From contig JAFQFH010000030.1 of NCBI GenBank assembly GCA_017398685.1, positions 1-36,487 on the forward strand: DNA of 36,487 bases, given 5' to 3'. The translations under genes and the position numbers were made by a program. Shown piece by piece: positions 24,106 through 31,770 of this stretch. The notes under the pieces were generated by a model, which was not told the DNA's origin, did no database searches, and was given only the letters and a program-made list of their open reading frames with translations. How positions within the stretch are numbered: position 1 is the first letter of the stretch; each line of letters begins with the position of its first letter. This stretch comes from Oscillospiraceae bacterium. GTDB lineage: Bacteria > Bacillota > Clostridia > Oscillospirales > Oscillospiraceae.

Positions 24106-24828
24106 ATGCTTTGTAAACCCCAGATCATATTTTTGCGCGAGCAGCTTTTGAATCTTTTAGGGATAAAGGCTCCGCCCCTTTTTTACATAGGCGGCAGCGA
24201 CACCTTGCCGCCGCCTTTGGAACGATGTGCAGAGCAAAAGGCGCTGGAAGCTTTGGAAGCAGGAGATGAAAGCGCAAGGTCAAAGCTTATAGAGCACAAC
24301 CTGCGCCTTGTGGTATACATCTCCAAGCGTTTTGAAAACACCGGCATAAATATCGAGGACCTTATCTCCATAGGCACCATCGGGCTTATAAAAGCGGTAA
24401 ACACCTTCAACAGCTCCAAAAACATAAAGCTCGCCACCTACGCCTCCCGCTGCATTGAAAACGAGATACTCATGTATCTTCGCAAAATAAGCTCACAGCG
24501 CACGGAGATAAGCTTTGACGAGCCCTTGAACACCGACTGGGACGGAAATGAGCTTTTGCTTTCTGACATTCTGGGCACCGACGAGGACGAGGTGGCCCGC
24601 CCCATGGAGGATGACGCTGAAAAGCACATGCTGATGGAGGCCATATCCACCCTTTCCCAGAGAGAGCAGAGCATCATACTCATGCGCTTTGGTCTGCCCG
24701 ACGGGCAGGAATACACCCAGAAAGAGGTGGCGGACATCATGGGCATCTCTCAAAGCTACATAAGCCGCCTGGAGAAAAGGATAATAGAGCAGCTTAGACG
24801 GGAAATGCTGAAAATGATGCAGGTGTAA
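24106..24828 (+). CDS. sigE: RNA polymerase sporulation sigma factor pro-sigma-E
   Basis: This 240-residue sigma-70-family factor directs early mother-cell gene expression in sporulation. It carries the N-terminal pro-sequence (about 27 residues), ending just before [13 protein letters not shown], where SpoIIGA cuts in Bacillus. Region 2 reads [20 protein letters not shown] and [17 protein letters not shown]. The [18 protein letters not shown] block is sigma-E specific. Region 4 ends with the helix-turn-helix [19 protein letters not shown]. Both processing partners are adjacent. sigG, which often follows, is not here; a terminator comes instead. Confidence 0.96.
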   Translation: MLCKPQIIFLREQLLNLLGIKAPPLFYIGGSDTLPPPLERCAEQKALEALEAGDESARSKLIEHNLRLVVYISKRFENTGINIEDLISIGTIGLIKAVNTFNSSKNIKLATYASRCIENEILMYLRKISSQRTEISFDEPLNTDWDGNELLLSDILGTDEDEVARPMEDDAEKHMLMEAISTLSQREQSIILMRFGLPDGQEYTQKEVADIMGISQSYISRLEKRIIEQLRREMLKMMQV

Positions 24829-24832
24829 AACA

Positions 24833-24867
24833 AAAATACGACTGTGCGTACGTCACAGTCGTATTTT
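24833..24867. terminator. Bidirectional terminator between sigE and the PHP gene
   Basis: A perfect 14-bp stem (24833-24846 with 24854-24867) with a 7-base loop has TTTT tails on both strands. It lies between the convergent sigE and PHP-domain genes and overlaps the latter's stop codon. Confidence 0.9.
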
Positions 24868-25692
24868 CGTTTTCAGCTCACTGAGATACTCATAGGGCAC
24901 ATTCAGCTCGCCAAGGCCGCGGCCAAGGGCTATATGAGGCTTGTTCGTGCCGTGGAAGTCGCTGCCACCGGTGCGTATGAGGCTGTACTCTTTGGCAAGG
25001 GCCTCAAGGTATGCCACCATTTCCCCGTCATAGCCGGTGTAGCGGCACTCTATCCCCTTAAGGCCAAAGCCCATGCAGTATTCAATAAGCTCTCTTAAAA
25101 GGGCATCGTCCATGCGGTACTGGAAGGGATGCGCCAGCACCGGGATACCGCCGGCATCCACAATTATCTGCACTGCCCTGTCCAGCGGCAGGATGGTACG
25201 GGGCTGATAGTATTTCTGTCCCTTTTCCACAAAGCGATCAAAAGCGTCCTGAACGCTCTCTGCCAGCCCCAGCTCCACAAGGAGCGCGGCAAAATGTGGT
25301 CTGCCGATGACTTCGCCGTATTTCTCGTGCATCATCTCATAGCTTACCGGCAGCCCGTCCGCCGCCATAAGCTCCGCCATTTTCCGGTTTCTCTCGTCCC
25401 TGTCGTGGACTATCCAGTTCAGCACAGGGTCCAGACTGGGGGATTTGGGGTCTATATAATAGCCGAGGACGTGGACGGCCCTGTCGTACTTGGTGCTTAT
25501 CTCTATACCGGGGACAACCTCAAGACCCAGCCTTTCACCTTCGGCAGCGGCCTCAAAATAGCCGGAGACGGTGTCATGGTCGGTAATGGCTATGGCGCTG
25601 AGCCCCTGCTCTTTGGCAAGCTGCACCACATCGCTGCCGCTGCAGGTGCCGTCGGAAGCCCTGGTGTGTACGTGAAGGTCTATGCTTTTCAT
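24853..25692 (-). CDS. PHP-domain phosphoesterase (RNase AM / TrpH-like)
   Basis: This 279-residue PHP-family metal phosphoesterase resembles YciV/TrpH, which hydrolyse 3',5'-nucleoside bisphosphates or 5' ends of short RNAs. The first metal site is DLHVHTRASDG (H7, H9, D14); others are ITDHDTVSGY, PGIEIS, GRPHFA, LAHPFQ and GGSDFHG. The ATG at 25692 is chosen because AGAGG precedes it, it overlaps the upstream stop (ATGA), and the PHP motif normally starts right at the N-terminus. It is the last gene of the murT-gatD-amidohydrolase unit. Linkage with a deaminase suggests nucleotide salvage or RNA turnover. Confidence 0.9.
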   Translation of the reverse strand: MKSIDLHVHTRASDGTCSGSDVVQLAKEQGLSAIAITDHDTVSGYFEAAAEGERLGLEVVPGIEISTKYDRAVHVLGYYIDPKSPSLDPVLNWIVHDRDERNRKMAELMAADGLPVSYEMMHEKYGEVIGRPHFAALLVELGLAESVQDAFDRFVEKGQKYYQPRTILPLDRAVQIIVDAGGIPVLAHPFQYRMDDALLRELIEYCMGFGLKGIECRYTGYDGEMVAYLEALAKEYSLIRTGGSDFHGTNKPHIALGRGLGELNVPYEYLSELKTKIRL

Positions 25693-26957
25693 GCAAATAT
25701 CCTCTTGGCGCACTCGTTTGCGCTGCGGTAGATGTCCTCCACGCTCTCGCCGATGTGGTAGACTCCGTTTTCATAGAGTACCCTGCCGTTTACCATGGTC
25801 AGGCGCACGTTGGATTTGGAGCCGGAGTAGACGATGTTATGGGGGATGTTGTTGACAGGCTGCATATTGGGCTGGGACATGTCGATCACGATAAGGTCTG
25901 CAAGCTTGCCCACGGCAAGATCGTCACAGTCGTCAAGGCCCATGGCACGGGCTCCGCCCACACAGGCCATCTGAAGCGTCCTGTCGGCACAGCCTGCGGC
26001 GGCATCGGAAAGAAGCTGCTTTTGAAGCACGCTCACAAGGTACATCTCCCGGAACATATCAAGGGCGTTATTGCTGCCGGCGCCGTCCGTACCCAGAGCC
26101 AGCTTTACGCCGGCATTGGCCATGGCGTCGATGGGGGCAATGCCGCTGCCAAGCTTCAGGTTTGAAGCGGGACAGCTTACGGCGTAGACATTCTTCTCCG
26201 CCATTATCCGCATATCCTCTTCATTGACCCACACACAGTGGAAGCCACCGCCGCCGTAGTCAAAAAAGCCTATTTTGGCAAGGAGCTGGGTGGGGGTGAG
26301 GCCGTAGCGCTCAATGCAGCCGTCCACTTCGCTTTTAGTCTCGCTCATGTGGGTGTAGCAGGGGGCTTTGTACTTACGTGCAAGGGATACCATGTACTCC
26401 ATACGCTCCATGGAGGTGGTATACTCCCCGTGGATGCCCAGCTTATAGGAGACAAGCTCACTGTAGTTATTGAATTTGAGATATTCCCGCTCGATATTGG
26501 TGATATCCGCGTCAAAATTGTTCATGCCGGAGCAGATAACTGTGCGAAAACCTGTGTCCGCGTTGGCTTTGGCATAGAAATCGTTTTTGAAATACATGTC
26601 AAAGCTGGCGGTGATGCCAGAGGAGAGATACTCCTTAATGCCAAGCTTTGTAAGGTGATAGACATCCTCCCCGGTCATTTTGGCCTCGTTGGGCCAGATT
26701 TTATCCGAAAGCCAGCTGTGAAGCTCCATATCGTCAGCGAGGGAGCGAAAGAGCACCATAGCGGTATGGCTGTGGGCATTTTTGAAGCCGGGCATGATTA
26801 CATCGCCCTTTAAGTCTATCTCTCTTTCAAAGCTGGGCATATCGGCTTTCTTATCGCCCACATGGACGATGCGGCTGCCTTCTGTCCACACTTCGCCGTA
26901 TTTAACATTTATTCCTCCGCTAAAGCTGAGGACGTATCCATTGTAAAAGCGTATCAT
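25689..26957 (-). CDS. Amidohydrolase, probable MTA/SAH or adenosine-type deaminase
   Basis: This 422-residue metal-dependent amidohydrolase is closest in motif content to 5'-methylthioadenosine/S-adenosylhomocysteine deaminases. Metal ligands are seen in HSHTAM (H62, H64), YTHMSET, GGFHCVW and GTDGAGSNN. LFRSLADDMELHSWLSDKIWP is the characteristic MtaD/SsnA block after the first motif. It deaminates an adenine or guanine derivative in the cytoplasm in characterised relatives. Translation is coupled to the PHP phosphoesterase downstream by an ATGA overlap. It starts 12 bases after the gatD stop. The exact nucleoside is not certain. Confidence 0.87.
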   Translation of the reverse strand: MIRFYNGYVLSFSGGINVKYGEVWTEGSRIVHVGDKKADMPSFEREIDLKGDVIMPGFKNAHSHTAMVLFRSLADDMELHSWLSDKIWPNEAKMTGEDVYHLTKLGIKEYLSSGITASFDMYFKNDFYAKANADTGFRTVICSGMNNFDADITNIEREYLKFNNYSELVSYKLGIHGEYTTSMERMEYMVSLARKYKAPCYTHMSETKSEVDGCIERYGLTPTQLLAKIGFFDYGGGGFHCVWVNEEDMRIMAEKNVYAVSCPASNLKLGSGIAPIDAMANAGVKLALGTDGAGSNNALDMFREMYLVSVLQKQLLSDAAAGCADRTLQMACVGGARAMGLDDCDDLAVGKLADLIVIDMSQPNMQPVNNIPHNIVYSGSKSNVRLTMVNGRVLYENGVYHIGESVEDIYRSANECAKRIFA

Positions 26958-26969
26958 CGTGCGCTCCTT

Positions 26970-27698
26970 TTATCCAAGTCTTGCGTTTATGGCGGCAAAG
27001 GCCTCGTTTTCTGCCCTGTCATTGAGGGCCTCAAGCTCTTTAAGGCCGTATTTTCTTTCAAGGGCGGTAAGCAGTATATGGTCGCAGAGCTTCGCATTTT
27101 TTGGCAGGATAGGGCCATAGCTATAGGTGCCGAAGAGGTTTTTGTATCTTGCGCCCTCGCCGCCGTCCTCGCCGTTGTTGCCGTGACCGCAGAGCACTTT
27201 GCCAAGAGGCTCCACACCCTCTGAAAGATAGCTCTTGCCCTGATGGTTTTCAAAGCCCACAACTTCATAGCCGCCGGACTTTTCACCCAGGACGAATTTA
27301 TAGTTTCCTGTCATGCGCTCTTTGCCGCAGACAGTGTACATATCCAGAACGCCTGCCATGGGGGTTTTGACACCCTTTCCATCCTGACAGTACCGCCCCA
27401 GCAGCTGATAGCCACTGCAAATGGCAAGAAGGCTTACACCGTCCTCAACCGCCGCCTTCAGCTCCGCCGCCCGGCCTGCACGGAGGTCGTCAGCAATGAG
27501 CCTTGTATCAAACTCCATGCCGCCGCCGATGAATATAAGGTCGCAGCCTGCAAGCGAAGCGGTCTGGCCGGGGTTGATCTTTTCCACGGCGCAGTCTATG
27601 CCGCGCCACTCAAGGCGCTTTTTCATGGTGATGATATTGCCCCTGTCCCCGTAGAGATTGAGCACATCGCCGTAGAGATGGCAGATTTTAAGTTCCAT
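26970..27698 (-). CDS. gatD: Lipid II isoglutaminyl synthase, glutaminase subunit GatD (atypical active site)
   Basis: This 242-residue class-I glutamine amidotransferase of the CobB/CobQ type works with MurT to amidate the D-glutamate of lipid II. The start ELKICHLYGDVLNLYGDRGNI and the nucleophile C94 in LLAICSGYQLLG are as expected. GFENHQGKSYL and GHGNNGEDGGEGARYKN also match. The catalytic histidine of the family lies in GTYLHGPILPKN (H189 in Staphylococcus aureus); here the same block reads GTYSYGPILPKN, with Tyr194 in its place. So the normal Cys-His pair looks broken, or another His such as H152 serves. The ATG at 27698 is chosen for its AGGAGG site, and lies 13 bases after the murT stop. 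Confidence 0.9.
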   Translation of the reverse strand: MELKICHLYGDVLNLYGDRGNIITMKKRLEWRGIDCAVEKINPGQTASLAGCDLIFIGGGMEFDTRLIADDLRAGRAAELKAAVEDGVSLLAICSGYQLLGRYCQDGKGVKTPMAGVLDMYTVCGKERMTGNYKFVLGEKSGGYEVVGFENHQGKSYLSEGVEPLGKVLCGHGNNGEDGGEGARYKNLFGTYSYGPILPKNAKLCDHILLTALERKYGLKELEALNDRAENEAFAAINARLG

Positions 27699-27711
27699 TT
27701 CCCGCACCTCC

Positions 27712-29082
27712 TTATTCCCAGAATTCACTGCCGCCGCAGTGCTTTACAATTACCTGACGGATATCCAGCATGGCAGAGTAGGTGGGCATGATGAACACAG
27801 GGCAGTCCTCCCCTTTCATCCACTCAACCAGCTTTTCACAGTCGCGCTCGGTGACAATGGCGTTTTCGTCAAAGCCTGCGTACTTGAGACGAAGGCGCAT
27901 TTCCTCGGCTCTGTCGCCGGATACAACAAGGCTTTTTATGCGGCCTGAAAGTGCGGTGAGCTGTTCAAAGTCCGTATCCCATATCCACGAGATGTCCTTG
28001 CCGTCGCCGGTGCGGTCATTGAGGCTTATCACAAGGGAGAAGCGCTCTTTGATGTTGGAGAGAAACTCCATGACAAGGTTGCAGCCGGTAGGATTTTTCA
28101 CCAGCATCATGCGGGCTCCCGCGCCTATGTCAAACTGCTCCATGCGTCCAAAGCCGCATTTGAAGCCGGAGAGCGCCTGTACCGCAGCGTCCTTGTCCAT
28201 GCCCATTGCACATACGGCAGCGCAGGCGGCAGCGGCGTTATATATATTGTACATGGCCGGGAGATTGACCGTGACCATTCTCCGTTCGCCCTGCATATCC
28301 ATCACAATGGAGCTGCCCTCGGTGCTCTGATGGGCAATGTCCACCACGGCAAAGTCCGCTTCCGGGCGGCGGTGGCCGCAGTTGGGGCAGAAAAAGCCGC
28401 CCAGATGGCCGAAGTTGATATATTCAAATTCATACTCATGGCCGCAGCGGATGCAGATATCACCATCGGATATTTCGGCCTTTTCCTTATTGGGGGCTGC
28501 ACCGCGGTTCATGCCGAAGTACAAAACCCTGTTGGGCATATCATCGGCAAGGGACGAGGTGAGAGAACAGTCCGCATTGAGGCAGAGAGTGGCCGTGGGC
28601 ACAGAGCCGATGGCTTTTTTTATGCTGTCTCTTGTGTGGGCAAGGTCGCCGAAGCGGTCCAGCTGGTCACGGAAGAGGTTTGTGACTACGATGACCTTGG
28701 GCTGCATCTGGGCAAATACCCTGACGGAAGCGGCCTCGTCACATTCAATCACCGCGTAGTCGCAGCGGTTTTTTCCGCTCAAGCTGCTGTTTATGACAAA
28801 CTCCGTGGTGATGCCGTCAATAAGATTAGCACCCGAGCGATTGGAGAAATACTTCTTTCCTTCCCGCTCAAAAGCCTCCTCCACCATGCGGCTGCAGGTG
28901 GTTTTGCCGTTGGTGCCAGTTATGACCACAGTCTGAACGTTTTTTGCCAGAACGGAAAGAAGCTGCGGGCATATCTTAAGGGCATATCTGCCGGGCATGG
29001 CAGTGCCGCCACGGTGCATAAGCCTTGATACAAGGCGCAGCGCCTTGCACACGATGATGGCAAATACTACTTTTAATTTCAT
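27712..29082 (-). CDS. murT: Lipid II isoglutaminyl synthase, ligase subunit MurT
   Basis: This 456-residue Mur-ligase-like protein activates the gamma-carboxylate... of the stem-peptide D-Glu (its alpha-carboxylate in lipid II) for amidation with ammonia supplied by GatD. It shows the P-loop GTNGKTT (56-62), a four-cysteine zinc ribbon (C210, C213, C232, C235) characteristic of MurT, and the C-terminal DUF1727 region with NDRTGDGKDISWIWD. A GAGGTG site lies before the ATG and a plausible promoter upstream. It is the first gene of a four-gene unit. The carboxylate amidated is known from other Bacillota and is not shown here. Confidence 0.94.
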   Translation of the reverse strand: MKLKVVFAIIVCKALRLVSRLMHRGGTAMPGRYALKICPQLLSVLAKNVQTVVITGTNGKTTCSRMVEEAFEREGKKYFSNRSGANLIDGITTEFVINSSLSGKNRCDYAVIECDEAASVRVFAQMQPKVIVVTNLFRDQLDRFGDLAHTRDSIKKAIGSVPTATLCLNADCSLTSSLADDMPNRVLYFGMNRGAAPNKEKAEISDGDICIRCGHEYEFEYINFGHLGGFFCPNCGHRRPEADFAVVDIAHQSTEGSSIVMDMQGERRMVTVNLPAMYNIYNAAAACAAVCAMGMDKDAAVQALSGFKCGFGRMEQFDIGAGARMMLVKNPTGCNLVMEFLSNIKERFSLVISLNDRTGDGKDISWIWDTDFEQLTALSGRIKSLVVSGDRAEEMRLRLKYAGFDENAIVTERDCEKLVEWMKGEDCPVFIMPTYSAMLDIRQVIVKHCGGSEFWE

Positions 29083-29142
29083 AGCTTTTCACCTCTATGA
29101 AGCTTGGAATGATATTTATATCATACTATTTATAACCAATGT

Positions 29143-29171
29143 ATTATATCACTTTACGCCATGAATGAAAA
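29143..29171 (-). promoter_or_regulatory. Promoter of the murT-gatD unit
   Basis: On the minus strand TTTTCA (29166-29171), a 17-bp spacer and a consensus TATAAT (29143-29148) lie about 60 bases before murT. The -35 overlaps the edge of the upstream terminator region. Confidence 0.6.
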
Positions 29172-29173
29172 GC

Positions 29174-29208
29174 AAAAATAAGACGATGAAGCCATCGTCT
29201 TATTTTTT
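29174..29208. terminator. Terminator after the permuted binding-protein gene
   Basis: A perfect 15-bp stem (29174-29188 with 29193-29207) with a 4-base loop has AAAAA on one side and TTTTTT on the other, so it can work in either direction. It ends the four-gene unit 29220-34101 eleven bases after its last stop. Confidence 0.9.
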
Positions 29209-29219
29209 CGACAATATTA

Positions 29220-30032
29220 TCAGTGGCAATTGAAGTAATACAAGGCAGTGCTGTCTGTGAGGACAGTGTCGCATTTGCCGGAATAAAGATGTTCAAAGCA
29301 CTCCGTGGTGCCGCCGGCAAGTCTTGTTATCTGGCCCAGACGCTTTGACAGCTTGGGATCGGTATTGAGCGCCTCCAGTGCCTCCGGTGTGGAGCACATT
29401 GCCATATTCTTACCGTTGAGGCGCATGGAGTTCCAGACGGAAGAGCCGCTTCTGGTAGCAACCACGATGTCGTTTTTCACATAGGGGCCGTAGGGGGTGA
29501 AGTTGCCTTCGGCTATCTCCTCACGGGTGATGGCGATGCCGCCCCAGGCGCAGTCTATGTTGCCGGAGGAGAGCTCTATGTACACATTTTCCTTTTCAAT
29601 AGGCTGCATCTTCAAATTCCAGCCCAGCTTCTGGCACACGGCAATGGCCAGCTCCACATCAAAGCCCCAGTATTCCCCGTTTGAGATGTAGGCCATGGGG
29701 AAGGAGTTTATGTCAATGCCGATTATAAAGTCCTGTGGGGGCGGAGGCGTGAGCTCGGAAAGCGCTTCAACGCGACCCTTGAAGTCTATTATCTGCTCTC
29801 CGAACCACTTGGCTGTAAGCTCATGTACCCGTCCCTCACCTGCCAGAGTTTCTATGGCAGCGGTCACATAGAAATATGTGGGGTCATTGTTGCGGAAGGC
29901 CAGAAAATACTCCTGCTCCACGAGGGTCTGGAGGGTTTTCACACCGTAGCTCGTGCCGGTGCTGCCGCCGCAGGCCGCAAGGGAAAGAGCCATGGATAAA
30001 ATCAGCAGAATAAGAACAAGTTTCTTTATCAT
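29220..30032 (-). CDS. Lipoprotein with a circularly permuted family-3 solute-binding domain
   Basis: This 270-residue lipoprotein has a signal peptide with lipobox LAAC and acylated C21. Normal SBP_bac_3 proteins (e.g. GlnH) end with a strand-helix segment of the form YGIAF.KG...L......L...G....I..KWFG. Here that segment comes first (about 31-78: EYFLAFRNNDP...ETLAGEGRVHELTAKWFGE). A proline linker (96-99) follows, and then the usual N-terminal part: FIIGIDINSFPMAYISN, GYWGFDVELAIAVCQKLGW-like lobe 1, SSGNIDCAWGGIAITREE, and lobe 2 ending in CDTVLTDSTALYYF. The protein stops exactly where the normal family would cross back through the hinge. All pieces of the fold are present in rotated order. 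No ABC permease or ATPase gene is adjacent. It is last in the unit, 14 bases after the serine-hydrolase gene. Its ligand is unknown, perhaps an amino acid or peptide. Confidence 0.88.
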   Translation of the reverse strand: MIKKLVLILLILSMALSLAACGGSTGTSYGVKTLQTLVEQEYFLAFRNNDPTYFYVTAAIETLAGEGRVHELTAKWFGEQIIDFKGRVEALSELTPPPPQDFIIGIDINSFPMAYISNGEYWGFDVELAIAVCQKLGWNLKMQPIEKENVYIELSSGNIDCAWGGIAITREEIAEGNFTPYGPYVKNDIVVATRSGSSVWNSMRLNGKNMAMCSTPEALEALNTDPKLSKRLGQITRLAGGTTECFEHLYSGKCDTVLTDSTALYYFNCH

Positions 30033-30046
30033 CTGGTTCTCCCATC

Positions 30047-31735
30047 TCAGTGTCTGGGCCGATAGCCGCCCTTGTCAGAGCCGCTTCTGCCGCTGCGGCG
30101 GCTTTCACGCTCTTCATAATCGCGATAATCGCGCTCCTGAGAACGTGGACGGTCACGCTCAAGCTCCCGTTCTTGCCTGCGCATATACTCCATGGCATAG
30201 TCATACTCGTCAAAGCTTTCGTAGCTGCGGGACATGCGGGGGGCTTCTTCATAGCCGTCACTGCTGTGTACGGCTGCAAACTGGTCTTCAAACTCTCTCT
30301 GACTGCGGCGGCGGGATACACGTTCCTGTTCGCTGTGATCCGGACGGCGCGTATAGCGCTCTGTCAGTTCCTGAGATCTTCTGCGGGGTGCAAGCTCCTG
30401 CTCAAAGGTGCTTTTGCGCGTGGGATACTCTTCCTCGTCCCGGCTTCTTCTGCGGCGGGGCAGCTCCACATAATCATAGCCGTCATCATAGGAGGGTAGG
30501 TCGGGAGCGTCGATACCGTATCTGCGGCGTCTGAGCATCTCCTTTTCATAGGCCGCTTCCTTAGCTGCGCGTTTTTTCCTGTAGGAACGCAGCAATATAA
30601 GCACTGCAACACCCACAACAACCGCAACCGCCACAACCTTTACGGCAATGTCAATGAACTTTTCACGTCTTGCCTTGGCCTCGGCCTCTTTCTGGGCGCG
30701 CTCTATCTCGGCAAGGCGCTCACGCTCTGCCTGTGCGGCAGCTTCGGCTGCTTCCCTTGCCTTGCGCTCAGCCTCTTCGGCGGCAAGTCGTGCCTCCTCG
30801 GCGGCTTTGGCTTCGGCCTCGGCTATCATCTGCTGGTGGGCAGCAAGCTGCTTGTCCACTTCAAGAGTGTAGTCCAGAAAGACCTTGGCTGTCTGGCCCA
30901 TAAAGGCTTCCGCCGCCTCTATGCTCATATGCTCTGTCATGACGGTGAGAATAAAGGGGTTGGGAGTGAAGATGATGCCGGTATTGTTGTTGAATTCCTT
31001 GAAGGTGCCGTACTTCTGTGCCACCACATAGCTGGGGTCGATGTTCAGGTGATAGTACCTGTCGGGCATGGCTACCTTCAGGCAGTCCATTATGTTGGGG
31101 AAATTGGACTGGTTATTGTAAAGAGTCTGCATGACATCGTCCATATAACGGGCGGTGAAATAGCAGTAATCTATAAAGTCTGAGTGATAGTAGCTCTCCT
31201 CCTGAGGTGAATAGGCCTGATAGAGCTTGCGGGCAACCGGGTCGCCGCCCAGATACTTGCGCACCACATGGGCCTGCTCATTGTTGGACCAGATAAGCAC
31301 CAGATCCTCGGTTTTGGCAAGGGTCATGCCGCCGATATCGCTTTCCTGCGTAAGCTCCCCTTTGGCAACTCTCTCAGCCAGCACCATCAGCATGGGTACC
31401 TTGTACATGCTGGCGGGATAGCGCCAGGTGTCCGCATTGTAGTACCAGCTGTCGCCGGTGCCAAGATATGTATAGACTATGCTGATATTTTCGCGTCTGT
31501 CCTCGCTGATACCGCTGGTGTCCATCAGGTTATCCACCAGCAGCTGTATCTTTTCCTCGTCGAGGATGCTTGGATGTTCTATCTCCGGGGCCGCAGTCTG
31601 CTCCACTGCGGCAGCATTTTCAGTGGTGTCCCCATTTCCGGCAGGGACTTCCTCCTGAGCGTAGGCAGGAACAGCCGAAACAACAAGGGCAAACACCAGT
31701 ATAATACCAAGCGCTGTTTTCAGCGTTTTCTTCAT
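30047..31735 (-). CDS. Membrane-anchored SxxK serine hydrolase with coiled coil and charged cytoplasmic tail
   Basis: This 562-residue protein has a Sec signal peptide (1-26) followed by an extracytoplasmic beta-lactamase-like domain (about 55-290). The triad motifs are S109-M-Y-K112, S150-N-N152 and K241-Y-G, so the catalytic residues of the SxxK superfamily look intact. An Ala/Glu/Arg-rich coiled coil (about 300-358), one membrane span (about 361-383) and a 180-residue cytoplasmic tail full of Arg, Glu and Tyr (RRRR, DYDYA, RSRD-like stretches) follow. Relatives are class A beta-lactamases and cell-wall peptidases. A long coiled coil plus charged tail suggests signalling or scaffolding more than drug resistance. 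AAGGAG precedes the ATG. It sits 35 bases after the flavodoxin-like gene and 14 before the permuted binding protein. Its substrate is unknown. Confidence 0.83.
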   Translation of the reverse strand: MKKTLKTALGIILVFALVVSAVPAYAQEEVPAGNGDTTENAAAVEQTAAPEIEHPSILDEEKIQLLVDNLMDTSGISEDRRENISIVYTYLGTGDSWYYNADTWRYPASMYKVPMLMVLAERVAKGELTQESDIGGMTLAKTEDLVLIWSNNEQAHVVRKYLGGDPVARKLYQAYSPQEESYYHSDFIDYCYFTARYMDDVMQTLYNNQSNFPNIMDCLKVAMPDRYYHLNIDPSYVVAQKYGTFKEFNNNTGIIFTPNPFILTVMTEHMSIEAAEAFMGQTAKVFLDYTLEVDKQLAAHQQMIAEAEAKAAEEARLAAEEAERKAREAAEAAAQAERERLAEIERAQKEAEAKARREKFIDIAVKVVAVAVVVGVAVLILLRSYRKKRAAKEAAYEKEMLRRRRYGIDAPDLPSYDDGYDYVELPRRRRSRDEEEYPTRKSTFEQELAPRRRSQELTERYTRRPDHSEQERVSRRRSQREFEDQFAAVHSSDGYEEAPRMSRSYESFDEYDYAMEYMRRQERELERDRPRSQERDYRDYEERESRRSGRSGSDKGGYRPRH

Positions 31736-31770
31736 AAAACTCTCTCCTTGTGGAACTATTGGGTGTCAAT

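Noticed and set aside
29220-30032. The binding protein as an ordinary gene broken by frameshift
   Set aside because: One open frame carries signal peptide, C-terminal segment and N-terminal lobes in rotated order, ending in a proper stop and terminator; a frameshift would not move the C-terminal motif to the front.
30660-30840. Repetitive Ala/Glu/Arg codons as a DNA repeat array or CRISPR
   Set aside because: The pattern is the codon-level echo of a coiled coil; there are no equal-length repeats with unique spacers.
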